Source: Sphingobacterium haloxyli (GTDB lineage: Bacteria > Bacteroidota > Bacteroidia > Sphingobacteriales > Sphingobacteriaceae). From it: a stretch of DNA of 64,000 bases. The stretch spans positions 248,001-312,000 of the forward strand of contig NZ_PVBQ01000005.1 in NCBI RefSeq assembly GCF_002980525.1, in the 5' to 3' direction. How positions within the stretch are numbered: the stretch's first letter is position 1; every line of letters begins with the position of its first letter. The notes under the pieces are model-generated. The model did no database searches and was not told the DNA's origin. It saw only the letters and a program-made list of their open reading frames with translations. Both the position numbers and the translations under genes were made by a program. This document shows, in pieces, positions 25,759 to 35,462 of this stretch.

Positions 25759-27513
25759 ATGTACAGAAGTCATAATTGCGGCGAATTACGAGCAGCCGAT
25801 ATAAATAAAGAAGTTACACTAGCGGGCTGGGTTCAAAAGTCACGCGATAAGGGGTTTATGATCTGGGTAGACTTACGTGACCGTTATGGGATTACGCAGC
25901 TAATCTTCGACGAGGCGCGCACCGATGAAACGATTATGCAACAGGCGAGATCATTGGGACGTGAGTTCGTTATACAAATAAAAGGTACCGTTATCGAACG
26001 GGAATCTAAAAACATGAATATCCCCACGGGGGAAATTGAAGTGCTCGTAAACGAATTGACTATACTGAACGGGGCTCAACTCCCACCTTTTACGATCGAG
26101 GACGAAACCGACGGCGGGGAAGATTTGAGGATGAAATACCGTTATCTGGACATCCGTCGCAATCCGGTAAAAAACGGCCTTTTGTTCCGCCATAAAGTTA
26201 CACAAGAAGTACGTAATTATTTAGCAAACTTAGACTTCTGCGAGGTAGAGACACCTTACTTAATTAAATCTACCCCGGAGGGGGCACGGGACTTCGTCGT
26301 TCCATCCCGGATGAACCCCGGACAATTTTACGCCTTACCGCAATCGCCCCAAACTTTCAAACAACTATTAATGGTGGGTGGCCTTGACAGGTACTTCCAG
26401 ATCGTAAAGTGCTTCCGTGACGAGGACTTACGAGCTGACCGTCAACCCGAGTTTACGCAGATCGATTGTGAAATGTCATTTATCGAACAAGAAGATATCT
26501 TAAACGTTTTCGAAGGATTGACACATCATTTATTGAAAACCATACACGGCATCGATATAGCACAATTTCCGCGCATGACGTTTGACGAAGCTATGCGTAA
26601 ATATGGAAACGACAAACCCGACATCCGCTTCGGCATGGAGTTTGGCGAGCTGAACGCCATCACCCAGCACAAAGAATTTGCCGTATTTAACAATGCAGAG
26701 CTAGTTGTAGGCATAGCTGTACCAGAAGCCGCGTCATATACAAGAAAACAGATCGATGCGTTAATCGAGTGGGTAAAACGTCCGCAAATAGGTGCTTTGG
26801 GCATGGTGTACTGCAAGTGTGAGTTGGATGGAACGTTTAAATCGTCTGTCGATAAGTTCTATGACCAAACCGACCTAGCCAAATGGGCTGAAGTTACAGG
26901 TGCAAAAGCAGGAGACCTTATTTTGGTTTTATCGGGTCCTGCGAACAAGACACGCACACAACTAAGCGCGCTCCGCATGGAATTGGCGAACCGATTGGGC
27001 TTACGTAAATCAAAGGAGTTTGCACCACTATGGGTCATGGATTTTCCTTTGCTGGAATGGGATGAGGAGACAGAACGTTACCATGCCATGCATCACCCCT
27101 TTACATCTCCGAAAAAAGAAGACATGCATCTCCTGGACACCGATCCGGGGAAAGTTCGCGCGAACGCATACGACTTGGTGTTGAATGGCAACGAAATTGG
27201 TGGTGGCTCAATCCGTATCCATGATAAGGAAACACAAGCGTTGATGTTCAAACATCTGGGATTTACAGCAGCGGAAGCACAGGAGCAATTTGGCTTCTTA
27301 ATGAATGCCTTCCAGTACGGCGCGCCTCCACACGGCGGCCTGGCATTTGGTCTTGACCGCTTGGTAGCTATTTTGGGCGGGCAGGAAACTATTCGTGACT
27401 TTATTGCCTTTCCGAAAAACAACGCGGGGCGCGATGTCATGATTGATGCGCCGGCGGCTATTGACAATGCACAGCTGGACGAGTTAAATTTAGCGTTAAA
27501 TCTGAAACAGTAG
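25759..27513 (+). CDS. aspS: Aspartate--tRNA ligase
   Basis: Class IIb synthetase charging tRNA-Asp. From the ATG at 25759 ([14 protein letters not shown]) it has 584 residues, the standard bacterial length. The N-terminal OB anticodon-binding domain shows [14 protein letters not shown] and [20 protein letters not shown]. Class II motif 1 is near [17 protein letters not shown], motif 2 is [21 protein letters not shown] and motif 3 is [17 protein letters not shown]. The frame is open to a GTG at 25684, but that codon sits in an operator-like repeat and its extension does not resemble the family. It is divergent from mraZ. Confidence 0.96.
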   Translation: MYRSHNCGELRAADINKEVTLAGWVQKSRDKGFMIWVDLRDRYGITQLIFDEARTDETIMQQARSLGREFVIQIKGTVIERESKNMNIPTGEIEVLVNELTILNGAQLPPFTIEDETDGGEDLRMKYRYLDIRRNPVKNGLLFRHKVTQEVRNYLANLDFCEVETPYLIKSTPEGARDFVVPSRMNPGQFYALPQSPQTFKQLLMVGGLDRYFQIVKCFRDEDLRADRQPEFTQIDCEMSFIEQEDILNVFEGLTHHLLKTIHGIDIAQFPRMTFDEAMRKYGNDKPDIRFGMEFGELNAITQHKEFAVFNNAELVVGIAVPEAASYTRKQIDALIEWVKRPQIGALGMVYCKCELDGTFKSSVDKFYDQTDLAKWAEVTGAKAGDLILVLSGPANKTRTQLSALRMELANRLGLRKSKEFAPLWVMDFPLLEWDEETERYHAMHHPFTSPKKEDMHLLDTDPGKVRANAYDLVLNGNEIGGGSIRIHDKETQALMFKHLGFTAAEAQEQFGFLMNAFQYGAPPHGGLAFGLDRLVAILGGQETIRDFIAFPKNNAGRDVMIDAPAAIDNAQLDELNLALNLKQ

Positions 27514-27530
27514 ATAAAGCCTCGTACCAA

Positions 27531-27690
27531 CTCTGGGGCACTTCGCATACCGCTCGGGCTGGTATCGGCGTGTGTCCGGACATGTGTCGATACCAACCCG
27601 AATGGCAGCCGGACAATAGGCGAGGATGCGCCGAAGTGGTCTCGAAGGAAGAGCGAAACGGTACCGGACGACGATCGAAAAGCAATCGAA
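27531..27690. repeat. GC-rich multi-hairpin intergenic element
   Basis: The gap between aspS and lutB. By hand count 27541-27660 is 60% G+C, well above the neighbouring genes. A strong hairpin has arms 27555-27567 and 27588-27600 (CGGGCTGGTATCG against its near complement, one mismatch) around a palindromic TGTCCGGACA. A smaller stem-loop follows at 27619-27632 (GGCG/CGCC), and outer arms CACTTCG (27539-27545) and CGAAGTG (27632-27638) could close over it. No plausible gene is present. It resembles a REP-like palindromic unit or a structured RNA. Confidence 0.55.
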
Positions 27691-27762
27691 GAAATAGCGG
27701 ATATATTGACAGCGTTGTCTGGGACTTTTGCGTATCTTTCGAAAAAAGATTAGCTTTACCTC

Positions 27763-29145
27763 ATGGGAGAGCATGTTGCAGACAAGTTTTTAAAAGATAG
27801 TGCGGTCAAATCCTTTGACCAACGGCATCGGGAGATTATTAACTCGAGTATAGATAAATACAATATCGCTTTTGAGCGTGGTAAAAGCAAGTTTTTTGAT
27901 TTGGAAAATTCGAAAAAGAAAGCTCATCTCGTCAAATGGAAAACTATCGAAAATTTAGAACGCTATCTGCTAGACTTTGAAAGTAATTTTACCAAAAGAG
28001 GTGGACAGGTTATCTGGGCCAATGATGCGGAGGAAGCCCGTCAAGAGATCGCTAAAATCATGGAGCGACATCAGGCGCGATCAGTCGTAAAAACCAAGTC
28101 CATGGCAACCGAGGAAATCGAACTTAATCAGTTTTTGGAGAAAAAAAACGTAGAAGTCTTCGAAAGTGATTTAGGTGAATTTATCATTCAATTGCTTAAT
28201 CAAAAACCCTATCACTTCGTCACACCCGCTATGCATCTCAGTTTAGAGGAGATCGCCAAATTGTTTCACGAAAAATTCGATACCCCGGTGGATGCCTCAG
28301 CAGAACAAGTAACAATGAAAGCACGGGAGTTACTGCGGGAGAAATACACAGCGGCAGATATTGGTATCTCGGGAGCGAATTTCATTATCGCTGATACAGG
28401 GAGCATCGCGATTACAGAGAACGAGGGTAACGCGCGTCTTACCACTGCCTTTCCAAAGGTACATATCGCAGTAGTAGGCATAGAGAAAATCATTCCCAAC
28501 ATTGCCGATCTGGATTTATTCTGGCCACTGCTCGCTTCACATGGAACAGGGCAAAATCTCACCGTATACAACACCGTTTTAAGTGGACCTAGACAAGAAC
28601 AGGACGTAGACGGTCCAGCGGAAATGTATGTTATTTTGCTCGATAACGGTCGAACCAATGTATTAGCACAAAAAGACCAACGTCAGGGACTTTACTGTAT
28701 TCGTTGCGGAGCATGCTTAAATGTATGTCCAATTTATCAAAACATCGGCGGACACACATACGGAACAACCTATCAAGGCCCTATCGGTTCACTTATCTCT
28801 CCTCACTTAGGCGGCATGAAGGAGTTTAAGCATTTGAGCTATGCCTCCTCGCTCTGCGGAAAGTGTACCGAAGTATGTCCCGTAGGCATAGATATACACA
28901 AGATGCTTTTGCTCAACCGTCGAGATTCCGTTGCAGAAGGTTTGGCCCCAAGCATGGAAAAGCGTGCTTGGAAGGGTTTTACTTATGCGATTCAACGTCG
29001 TGGCTTACTTGATTTTTTTAGTGGAAAAACGAAAAATTTCTTTCTACAAAATTTCTTCAAGAAAACGTGGGGACAACATCGGAAATTACCAAAGATCGCT
29101 GACAAATCATTTTCAAAACAGTGGAAAGAGCGGGGGGGTCAATAA
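27763..29145 (+). CDS. lutB: LutB-type iron-sulfur lactate utilisation protein
   Basis: 460-residue protein of the LutB/YkgF family, the iron-sulfur subunit of the LutABC L-lactate oxidising complex. The N-terminal LUD domain spans about 70-300 (VVKTKSMATEEIELNQFL, GISGANFIIADTGSIAITENEGN). Two ferredoxin-type clusters follow: Cys312, 315, 318, 322 in CIRCGACLNVCP and Cys365, 368, 372 in CGKCTEVCPVG. The C-terminal basic region is typical. No lutA or lutC is next to it, so it is either split from its partners or works with another dehydrogenase. It overlaps the convergent priA by 7 bases. Confidence 0.88.
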   Translation: MGEHVADKFLKDSAVKSFDQRHREIINSSIDKYNIAFERGKSKFFDLENSKKKAHLVKWKTIENLERYLLDFESNFTKRGGQVIWANDAEEARQEIAKIMERHQARSVVKTKSMATEEIELNQFLEKKNVEVFESDLGEFIIQLLNQKPYHFVTPAMHLSLEEIAKLFHEKFDTPVDASAEQVTMKARELLREKYTAADIGISGANFIIADTGSIAITENEGNARLTTAFPKVHIAVVGIEKIIPNIADLDLFWPLLASHGTGQNLTVYNTVLSGPRQEQDVDGPAEMYVILLDNGRTNVLAQKDQRQGLYCIRCGACLNVCPIYQNIGGHTYGTTYQGPIGSLISPHLGGMKEFKHLSYASSLCGKCTEVCPVGIDIHKMLLLNRRDSVAEGLAPSMEKRAWKGFTYAIQRRGLLDFFSGKTKNFFLQNFFKKTWGQHRKLPKIADKSFSKQWKERGGQ

Positions 29146-31619
29146 GGATCTACATCAATAGAAATACGCACGCCTTTGTATTGTTTCTCCATGCCAAATT
29201 GCGTTATCGCTTGGCTGACCAACATTTTCACGCGGGTGATGCTCACATTGGAGCGCTCTATTTTTAAGGTCACCGTCTGGATAAAATGATTCCGGACACG
29301 GGATATCAATGGTGGCTCCGGCCCTAACACCCTATTGCCCAACTGCACACGAAGCAAGTTCGCCAAACGGTTGGCCGCATCACTAGCATACTGCATTTCG
29401 GTATGACGAACATCCAATTTAATGATACGATAAAAAGGAGGGTATTGATAATTCTTACGTTCTTTTACCTCCGTCATAAACATACCTTCATAATCATGCT
29501 GAATGACTTGTTCGAGCACTCTATGATTTGGAGTATGCGTTTGAATGATTACTTTTCCTTTATGTTCCCGACGTCCTGCACGCCCTGCTACCTGCGAAAA
29601 CAGTGAAAAGGCTCGTTCATACGCCCGGAAGTCCGGAAAATTAATCATCGCATCGGCGTTAATAATACCAATTAGACTGACACGTCCAAAATCCAACCCT
29701 TTTGCCACCATTTGCGTACCAACAAGAATATCAAACTCGTGGTTATCGAAGGCCGTGATAATATTCTCAAATCCATATTTCCCTTTGGTAGAGTCCAAAT
29801 CTAACCGCCCCAGTCGCGCTTGTGGCAGCAGCAACTCCAGCTCCTCTTCTACTCTTTCGGTCCCAAAACCTTTGCTCTCGATATGTGGCATTCCACAAGC
29901 AGGGCAAACCTGCACCGGAGGTTCGGTGTGTCCGCAATAATGGCAATGCAAATGGCTGGTGGACTTATGATACGTCAGACTAACATCGCAGTTCACGCAT
30001 TTAGCCACCCAACCGCAAGTGTTGCACTGCATAAATGGTGTATGTCCACGTCTGTTCTGAAACAAAATGACCTGCTCCTTTCGCTCCAACGCATCGGTGA
30101 TTCCCTGTAACAAAATACCGCTGAAATAAGAAAACATTTGGTCTTTACGACCTTGCTCTTCTACGCTGACTATTTGTATATCCGGTAATTGGGATTCTCC
30201 AAAGCGCTCGGTCAATTCGACCAACCCATATTTACCCGCCTTCGCGTTGTAGTAGCTTTCTATCGACGGTGTGGCTGATCCCAATAGTACCTTTGCTTGT
30301 TGTAGGTGCGCTAAATAGATCGCCGTATCACGAGCATGATACCGCGGGGCAGGTTCATATTGTTTATAGGAACTCTCGTGCTCCTCATCGACCACAACCA
30401 AGCCCAAATGCTGAAAAGGCAAGAATACAGAGGAACGAGCGCCCACTACCACCTTATACTCTCCTTTCAATACCTTGTGCCATACCTCCGCTCGCTCATT
30501 ATCATTAAATTTCGAGTGATAAACCCCTAGCTTATCTCCAAAGTGTAATTTCAAGCGATCTGTGATCTGTGTGGTAAGGGCAATTTCTGGTAAAAGATAT
30601 AAGGCATTTTTACCTTCCTTGATGGCTTGCTCAATCAGCCGTATGTAAATCTGCGTTTTACCCGAAGCGGTTACGCCATGCAAAAGCACAACATCTTTCG
30701 TTTCAAAAAAGCCTTTTATTTGATCGAAAGCTTGCTGCTGCCCAGCATTGAAAACAAAATTTGGTGTTATTTCGACCTCTTCACCTCCTAAACGAGAGAC
30801 GATCTTCTCCTCCACAACAAACACTCCTTTTTCGATCAATGATGCTACGATCCCCGCACTCACACCCGTCACTTCCATAATATCTTGCCGTGTGATATCG
30901 GTCTTCGCCTTTCGAAGCTGCATAAAGCCCAACACTGCATCCTGTTGTTTTGGTGCGCGGTTTAAAGAATCAAGCATGCCCCGTATACCTTCGGCATCAT
31001 CAAACTCCGGCGCAAACCTTAAGCAGGCCTTGCGCTTCGGCACGTATCTGTTTTTGATCTCTTCTGATATTAATATATATCCTTGGTCAAAAAGCTTCTT
31101 TAGCAATGGAAAAACAGTACTCTGCCCTAATAGCTTTACGATATCGTTTATTGTCAGTTCTCCCGCCACATCCAACGCCTCCATGACCATATACCCCTTG
31201 TCGGATAAAAGCGAGCGATCTACGTTTACATTTTCGGAGGCTGCAATTTTTGTTTCGCTCGCCATCTTTAAAGCCGCGGGTAGAGCCGCTTGCATAACCT
31301 CCCCCAAATAGCACATGTAATATGCTGAAATCCATTCCCACAGAGCTAACTGGTTGGCATCAACCACCGCATCGTCATCTATTACGTTGAGTATATACTT
31401 CGCCTCATAACTTGAAGGGGCTTCGTTGGAAATCTTATGGATAATTGCCGCATAGATTTTGTTACGGCCAAATTGCACAATGACACGCTTTCCAATAGCA
31501 ATATCAGCGTTCCATTCCAAAGGAACGCGATAAGTGTATGTTTTGGCAATGTATAATGGTAAAATAACATCAACAAACAATGTTTCCCGATCGTTATGAA
31601 ATAAAGAGGTTTCTGACAT
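29139..31619 (-). CDS. priA: Primosomal replication protein N' (PriA helicase)
   Basis: Superfamily 2 helicase that reloads the replisome at stalled forks. The 826 residues begin with a 3'-end-binding domain (FVDVILPLYIAKTYTYRVP). The helicase shows Walker A LHGVTASGKTQIYIRLIE, DEEH in VVVDEEHESSYKQYE, and GSATPSIESYYNAK. The zinc-binding cysteine set reads CNTCGW, CVNCD, CHYCG, CPACG, interrupting the helicase as is characteristic. QVAGRAGR is motif VI. The region 31620-31950 may be its long leader. Confidence 0.95.
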   Translation of the reverse strand: MSETSLFHNDRETLFVDVILPLYIAKTYTYRVPLEWNADIAIGKRVIVQFGRNKIYAAIIHKISNEAPSSYEAKYILNVIDDDAVVDANQLALWEWISAYYMCYLGEVMQAALPAALKMASETKIAASENVNVDRSLLSDKGYMVMEALDVAGELTINDIVKLLGQSTVFPLLKKLFDQGYILISEEIKNRYVPKRKACLRFAPEFDDAEGIRGMLDSLNRAPKQQDAVLGFMQLRKAKTDITRQDIMEVTGVSAGIVASLIEKGVFVVEEKIVSRLGGEEVEITPNFVFNAGQQQAFDQIKGFFETKDVVLLHGVTASGKTQIYIRLIEQAIKEGKNALYLLPEIALTTQITDRLKLHFGDKLGVYHSKFNDNERAEVWHKVLKGEYKVVVGARSSVFLPFQHLGLVVVDEEHESSYKQYEPAPRYHARDTAIYLAHLQQAKVLLGSATPSIESYYNAKAGKYGLVELTERFGESQLPDIQIVSVEEQGRKDQMFSYFSGILLQGITDALERKEQVILFQNRRGHTPFMQCNTCGWVAKCVNCDVSLTYHKSTSHLHCHYCGHTEPPVQVCPACGMPHIESKGFGTERVEEELELLLPQARLGRLDLDSTKGKYGFENIITAFDNHEFDILVGTQMVAKGLDFGRVSLIGIINADAMINFPDFRAYERAFSLFSQVAGRAGRREHKGKVIIQTHTPNHRVLEQVIQHDYEGMFMTEVKERKNYQYPPFYRIIKLDVRHTEMQYASDAANRLANLLRVQLGNRVLGPEPPLISRVRNHFIQTVTLKIERSNVSITRVKMLVSQAITQFGMEKQYKGVRISIDVDPY

Positions 31620-31631
31620 AATTATCTTTCT

Positions 31632-31659
31632 TTTCTTTTTTTCTTAACAAAAAAAGAAA
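31632..31659. repeat. A/T palindrome, copy 1
   Basis: TTTCTTTTTTT, spacer CTTAAC, AAAAAAAGAAA: perfect 11-bp arms, followed by CAAAACC. It lies 13 bases upstream of the priA ATG. Confidence 0.6.
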
Positions 31660-32008
31660 CAAAACCGAACGAAGTGAGTTCATGGATACCAAAATAAAAC
31701 ACGAATCCATAAAAGTCAAGACTTAGCATGTTTTCGTTATCTTTCTTTGTCTATTCCTAAACAGAATAAAACTCGCTTCGCTCAGACAGCATTCTGTTCT
31801 TAACGAAATAGCCTACATAAAGATGGCCACGAAAAAATGCAAGGTCGTTTTTATTCGCATATTCGCTGTACATTATTAACCGTTTTATTACACGTATACG
31901 CACTATCCCTTATTAACATTTATGTCGCCTCAAAAGCTTTGGCAAAAGTAGAAATATTATTTTTGCACAATCCCTAATGCCAAAGGTTTTCAGCGACGAA
32001 TTTTTTGC

Positions 32009-32032
32009 TTCTTTTTTTATGGAAAAAAAGAA
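32009..32032. repeat. A/T palindrome, copy 2
   Basis: TTCTTTTTTT, spacer ATGG, AAAAAAAGAA: perfect 10-bp arms, followed by AACAAAACC as in copy 1. It lies just past the stop of the minus-strand DUF423 gene and could double as its terminator. Confidence 0.6.
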
Positions 32033-32041
32033 AACAAAACC

Positions 32042-32431
32042 TTATGAACGATTCCGGACGGCAGCCACGAACAATCCTACCCATCCGACCATAAAGCAAA
32101 GTCCCCCGAGCGGTGTCACTGGGCCTAACCATCCCAACCCGTCTATTCCGATTAATGAACGGACACTTAACAGGTATAAGGACCCCGAAAACAATAGCAT
32201 ACCGATTGTAAAAGCAATAAAAGAAATACGTATAGAGGCGTTCTTAGCTCTGGAAAAAGTCGATAAGAAGAGTAATGCAAAAGTATGATAAAAGTGATAC
32301 TGGTTTGCTGTTTTCCATGTTTCCAGATGATAATCGCTAATTTTCCCTTCTAAGCCATGTGCTCCGAATGCCCCTAATATTACAGCCGTCAATCCGAAAA
32401 AAGAAGCTACCAATATAATTTGTTTATTCAT
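32042..32431 (-). CDS. DUF423 family membrane protein
   Basis: Small integral membrane protein of the DUF423/YgdD family, function unknown. From the ATG at 32431 it has 129 residues, the normal family length, with about four hydrophobic segments. MNKQIILVASFFGLTAVILGAFGAHGLEG and the YHFYHTFALLFLSTF segment carry the family's conserved GAFGAHGL and Y-H patterns. The C-terminal segment GLGWLGPVTPLGGLCFMVGWVGL is also typical. The open frame extends to 32494, but nothing in the extension resembles the family. Confidence 0.88.
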   Translation of the reverse strand: MNKQIILVASFFGLTAVILGAFGAHGLEGKISDYHLETWKTANQYHFYHTFALLFLSTFSRAKNASIRISFIAFTIGMLLFSGSLYLLSVRSLIGIDGLGWLGPVTPLGGLCFMVGWVGLFVAAVRNRS

Positions 32432-32668
32432 AAAAGAGATTGTATTCAAGTGATATTTCTTCCGTGGGTATAAATGTAATAAAATATACCACATATTGTA
32501 TTTTAAATTTTACAAAACAAATTTCCAATTTGGAAAGCTGGGAGCCGCGCGGGTATAACATACTGGTACGCAATTAATCGTATACAAAAGGAATTAGCAG
32601 TGATAATTTTTATATCTTGCGTTATGCATTTTTGCTTATTTTTAATGGCTTATGTGAACCCATTTGAC

Positions 32669-32706
32669 ATTCGGTTCGTGAATGCAAAGCATTTTATTTA
32701 GGTTTG
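32669..32706 (+). promoter_or_regulatory. 38-bp promoter module, copy B
   Basis: 36 of 38 bases are identical to 7612-7649, including the -7 box TAGGTTTG (32699-32706). In this copy the inner dyad AATGC/GCATT is perfect. The downstream ATG at 32729 is 22 bases from the box. The remainder of 32432-32668 shows no gene. Confidence 0.65.
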
Positions 32707-32728
32707 AATCCGCTAGAGGCTGTGTTTG

Positions 32729-35347
32729 ATGAGAAATACGATTATCATTACCATTTTACTGTTTGTCGCCATTATTGGTGCGTCGCTATATTATTTTGCA
32801 AATTTAGAAGGGGAGAAAAAAGAAACACTCCGTCCACTTACTTTCCTCCCCAAAGAAACGTTTCTCGTTACCACGTTTCAAAACGACGCGACTACCGACA
32901 ATATTTTTAAGGACTTTGAAATCTTCGAAGCCATGGTTGGAAGACAGGAATTTGAGCAATGGCACACGTTAAAGGCCAAACTGCTTAGACATTCTACCAT
33001 CCAACCTTATGTAAATGAAGCTGATCTGTACGTTTCCTTTCATCCAGAAAAAGAAAAAATTGCTACGTTGTTTACTATCCCCACATCAATGTCGATGGAT
33101 AGGGAGACAATCTCCTCGTTCTTAAGGGGGCTCGCTCCTGCCTACACCGTAACGCAAAAAGACACCCTTGAAACCCATATCTACAGCTTGGATAAGGGAA
33201 TCAAAGATTCTGTATTTCATATTGTATGTCATGAAAACATTTTATTTGCTTCCTTTTCGGACAGTCTATTATATAAGGTAATGGATAAACAAGCTCCCAA
33301 ATTGGAGAAGGAAGAAATTGATTACTTTGTAGAAAATAATAGCCGAAATTCCCCCCTCAGTGTATATTTTGTTCATGAGCAAATACCTCGAATCGCGGCG
33401 CACCTTATGCGTCGCAAGGCGGGTAATTTCATCAAATTGTTCAACAACCTCGGCGGGCAATCTGCATGGAATCTAAGTTTCAAGAATGATGCCCTTATAT
33501 TGAGCGGCGAAAGTAAGACGACGCATAACAAAGAAAACTATATTGAACTGTTCGGAAATCAGGGGAAAACATCACAGACGTTGTATACTTACTTTCCCGA
33601 AAATACTGCTTCCTATCTCTCTTTCGCTATCAGCGACTCCGACAACTTCCGAAAAGACCTGTTAGCGCTGTTAAAACGACGGAACGAACTTCTACAGCTG
33701 CAGGCACAGTTTGCTGAAATGGGAAAAAGCAAAGATGTTTCTTTTGAAGAGGATATACGCCCTAGTTTTGGAGGGGAATTTGCTTTGGTAGAACAGAGTA
33801 ACCGAACGGAATTAGCTTTCATTTCGGTCGCCGATTCTACGAAGCTAAATGCATTCATTTCATCAATGGCCACGAGGGTGTCGGATTCTCTCTATCGATT
33901 AGACCATTCGAATATTCCATACGCACTTTATGGCGACCCGCTCAAATCGTTCACCCGCCCATACCTCTTGCGTGTAGGGAATATCCTCGTGCTGGCCAAC
34001 CACCAAAGTCTATTGACTGCGTATCAACGCGATTGGAGAAATGCAAACCTATTGACCAACACATTAGGTTTCAAAAATTCAGAGCGAATACAGGGAAACG
34101 AAGCTAATATCACCTGTTTCGTGCGCACAAGCGCATCATCCTCTACGATTAGCAACCTGCTCAAATCGGCATATCGCAAAAGTTTTCGTGATAAGAACGA
34201 TTTCGGTTATCAAGATTTTTATTCCTGGTCTATTCAGATAGCGGGTAATAATGGTAATTTCCAATCCAGTATTTACGGCGTGTACAAAAGTAAAAACGCG
34301 TTGGGCGCAACAGCCAACTGGGTATATGCGTTTAACAATCGACCGATTACCGCACCGCAAGTTTTCGAACATTCGGATACGAGCCAATTTATTTTGGTTC
34401 AAGAGCAAGATCATTCCGTGCACGCTATTAGCCCTTCGGGCACCAAACTTTGGTCTACCGTATTCCACGGACGTATAGTTGGTGAAGCTCAACAATTGGA
34501 TGACCGATCCATTGTACTGGTAACGGACCGAAACAGGCTTTATCGATTTGACCCAGACGGCCAGTCTTTGCCCGGTTTTTCATTAGGGATGGACAGCGAG
34601 CCCACTTATAGACCTACGATTAGCAACGTTGGTGGCGAACAGTTGATCTTCATTCCTGCAGACCGTGATTTACTGGTGTACACATTAGACGGTAAAAAGG
34701 CGGAAAGCTGGGGCGATAAGCAGCTGGACGGAAAAATATTATTTGATATCAAAGTGCATGACAATCAAATTTTCGTGGGCACAGAAAATGGCCATTTTTA
34801 TCAATTCGATGCACAAGGCAATCTTCTTAAAGAAGAAGTTATAGCGGACAGCCAGTTTAGAAACCCAATAGCGATTGCTAGGCTGGATCAAAACCGACAT
34901 GCGGTGTATGCCGTTGATACCGCTCAGGTTTCTTTTACGATAGATTTTAACGAAGAACCGAAATCCGCAAAGCTGGAACACGGAGGAAACCACACGCTGA
35001 TTTCGTATTTTCCAAATGTGGATGGTATAGCACAGCGCATGACGATTATCGACCAAAAAAAACTGCTGGCAAAAAATATACACGATAACAGCACCTTATT
35101 CGATTTTACTTTCACGCAAGAGATAAACGATCGTCCGCAGTATTTCACAGATCGTTCAAATACCTATTTAGGAGTTGCTTCTCGTAAAAATTATCTTGTT
35201 TATCTCTTTGATGAAAGGGGATCGATACAGGACGGTTTTCCTATCGAAGGGCTACCAAATTTCTATTATGGTAAAATCGATTACAATAGTGCGACATACT
35301 TGCTTTGTATCAGACGGGACCGAAAATTATATGCATTCAAACATTAA
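32729..35347 (+). CDS. Membrane-anchored protein with C-terminal beta-propeller, function unknown
   Basis: 872 residues from the ATG at 32729 (a TTG three bases earlier is less likely). A single N-terminal membrane helix (TIIITILLFVAIIGASLYYF) leaves almost the whole protein outside the cytoplasm. Residues about 35-560 are mixed alpha/beta and not recognised; they could be DUF3352-like. From about 565 the repeats look like a PQQ/WD-type propeller: VHAISPSGTKLW, LYRFDPDGQSLPGF, LLVYTLDGKKAESW, FYQFDAQGNLLKEE, and a closing KLYAFKH strand. It is the only gene here besides the orphan regulator to carry the 38-bp promoter module. A role in envelope maintenance is a guess. Confidence 0.7.
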   Translation: MRNTIIITILLFVAIIGASLYYFANLEGEKKETLRPLTFLPKETFLVTTFQNDATTDNIFKDFEIFEAMVGRQEFEQWHTLKAKLLRHSTIQPYVNEADLYVSFHPEKEKIATLFTIPTSMSMDRETISSFLRGLAPAYTVTQKDTLETHIYSLDKGIKDSVFHIVCHENILFASFSDSLLYKVMDKQAPKLEKEEIDYFVENNSRNSPLSVYFVHEQIPRIAAHLMRRKAGNFIKLFNNLGGQSAWNLSFKNDALILSGESKTTHNKENYIELFGNQGKTSQTLYTYFPENTASYLSFAISDSDNFRKDLLALLKRRNELLQLQAQFAEMGKSKDVSFEEDIRPSFGGEFALVEQSNRTELAFISVADSTKLNAFISSMATRVSDSLYRLDHSNIPYALYGDPLKSFTRPYLLRVGNILVLANHQSLLTAYQRDWRNANLLTNTLGFKNSERIQGNEANITCFVRTSASSSTISNLLKSAYRKSFRDKNDFGYQDFYSWSIQIAGNNGNFQSSIYGVYKSKNALGATANWVYAFNNRPITAPQVFEHSDTSQFILVQEQDHSVHAISPSGTKLWSTVFHGRIVGEAQQLDDRSIVLVTDRNRLYRFDPDGQSLPGFSLGMDSEPTYRPTISNVGGEQLIFIPADRDLLVYTLDGKKAESWGDKQLDGKILFDIKVHDNQIFVGTENGHFYQFDAQGNLLKEEVIADSQFRNPIAIARLDQNRHAVYAVDTAQVSFTIDFNEEPKSAKLEHGGNHTLISYFPNVDGIAQRMTIIDQKKLLAKNIHDNSTLFDFTFTQEINDRPQYFTDRSNTYLGVASRKNYLVYLFDERGSIQDGFPIEGLPNFYYGKIDYNSATYLLCIRRDRKLYAFKH

Positions 35348-35417
35348 GCAGACGTTAGGCTGCCCGACAATTCACAAATCTTAACATTTTTTAAGAAAGA
35401 GATAATCGTAAAAATTT

Positions 35418-35446
35418 TTGCAACCCGCAAAATAATAGTAGGTTTG
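35418..35446 (+). promoter_or_regulatory. Promoter of the DHH phosphoesterase-FKBP operon
   Basis: TTG (35418-35420), 18-base spacer, TAGGTTTG (35439-35446), with the ATG 16 bases downstream. It has the same geometry as the tRNA promoter at 55370-55398, which is a good match to the Bacteroidota consensus. Confidence 0.75.
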
Positions 35447-35462
35447 CACACTTATAAGATTT

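Larger units (their letters stand above)
31620..32041. other. 422-bp non-coding gap upstream of priA
   Basis: No gene is supported here. It contains A/T palindromes at both ends (listed separately), a 15-base dyad GAACGAAGTGAGTTC near its left end, and an inverted repeat AACAGAAT/ATTCTGTT (31760-31767 and 31791-31798) whose loop carries CTCGCTTCGCTC. Two promoter-like boxes face opposite ways: TACTTTTG on the minus strand (31950-31943) with TTG 17 bases upstream (31970-31968), and TATTTTTG on the plus strand (31958-31965). The minus box would give priA a leader of about 315 bases. Confidence 0.5.

Noticed and set aside
27458..27774. Minus-strand and plus-strand open frames in the aspS-lutB gap
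   Set aside because: They run through the GC-rich hairpin element, are rich in Arg, Ser and Pro, and match nothing recognisable. They look like spurious translations of structured DNA.
31977..32288. 103-codon plus-strand frame overlapping the DUF423 gene
   Set aside because: It is antisense to a well-supported DUF423 gene and has low-complexity Pro/Asn/Thr content.
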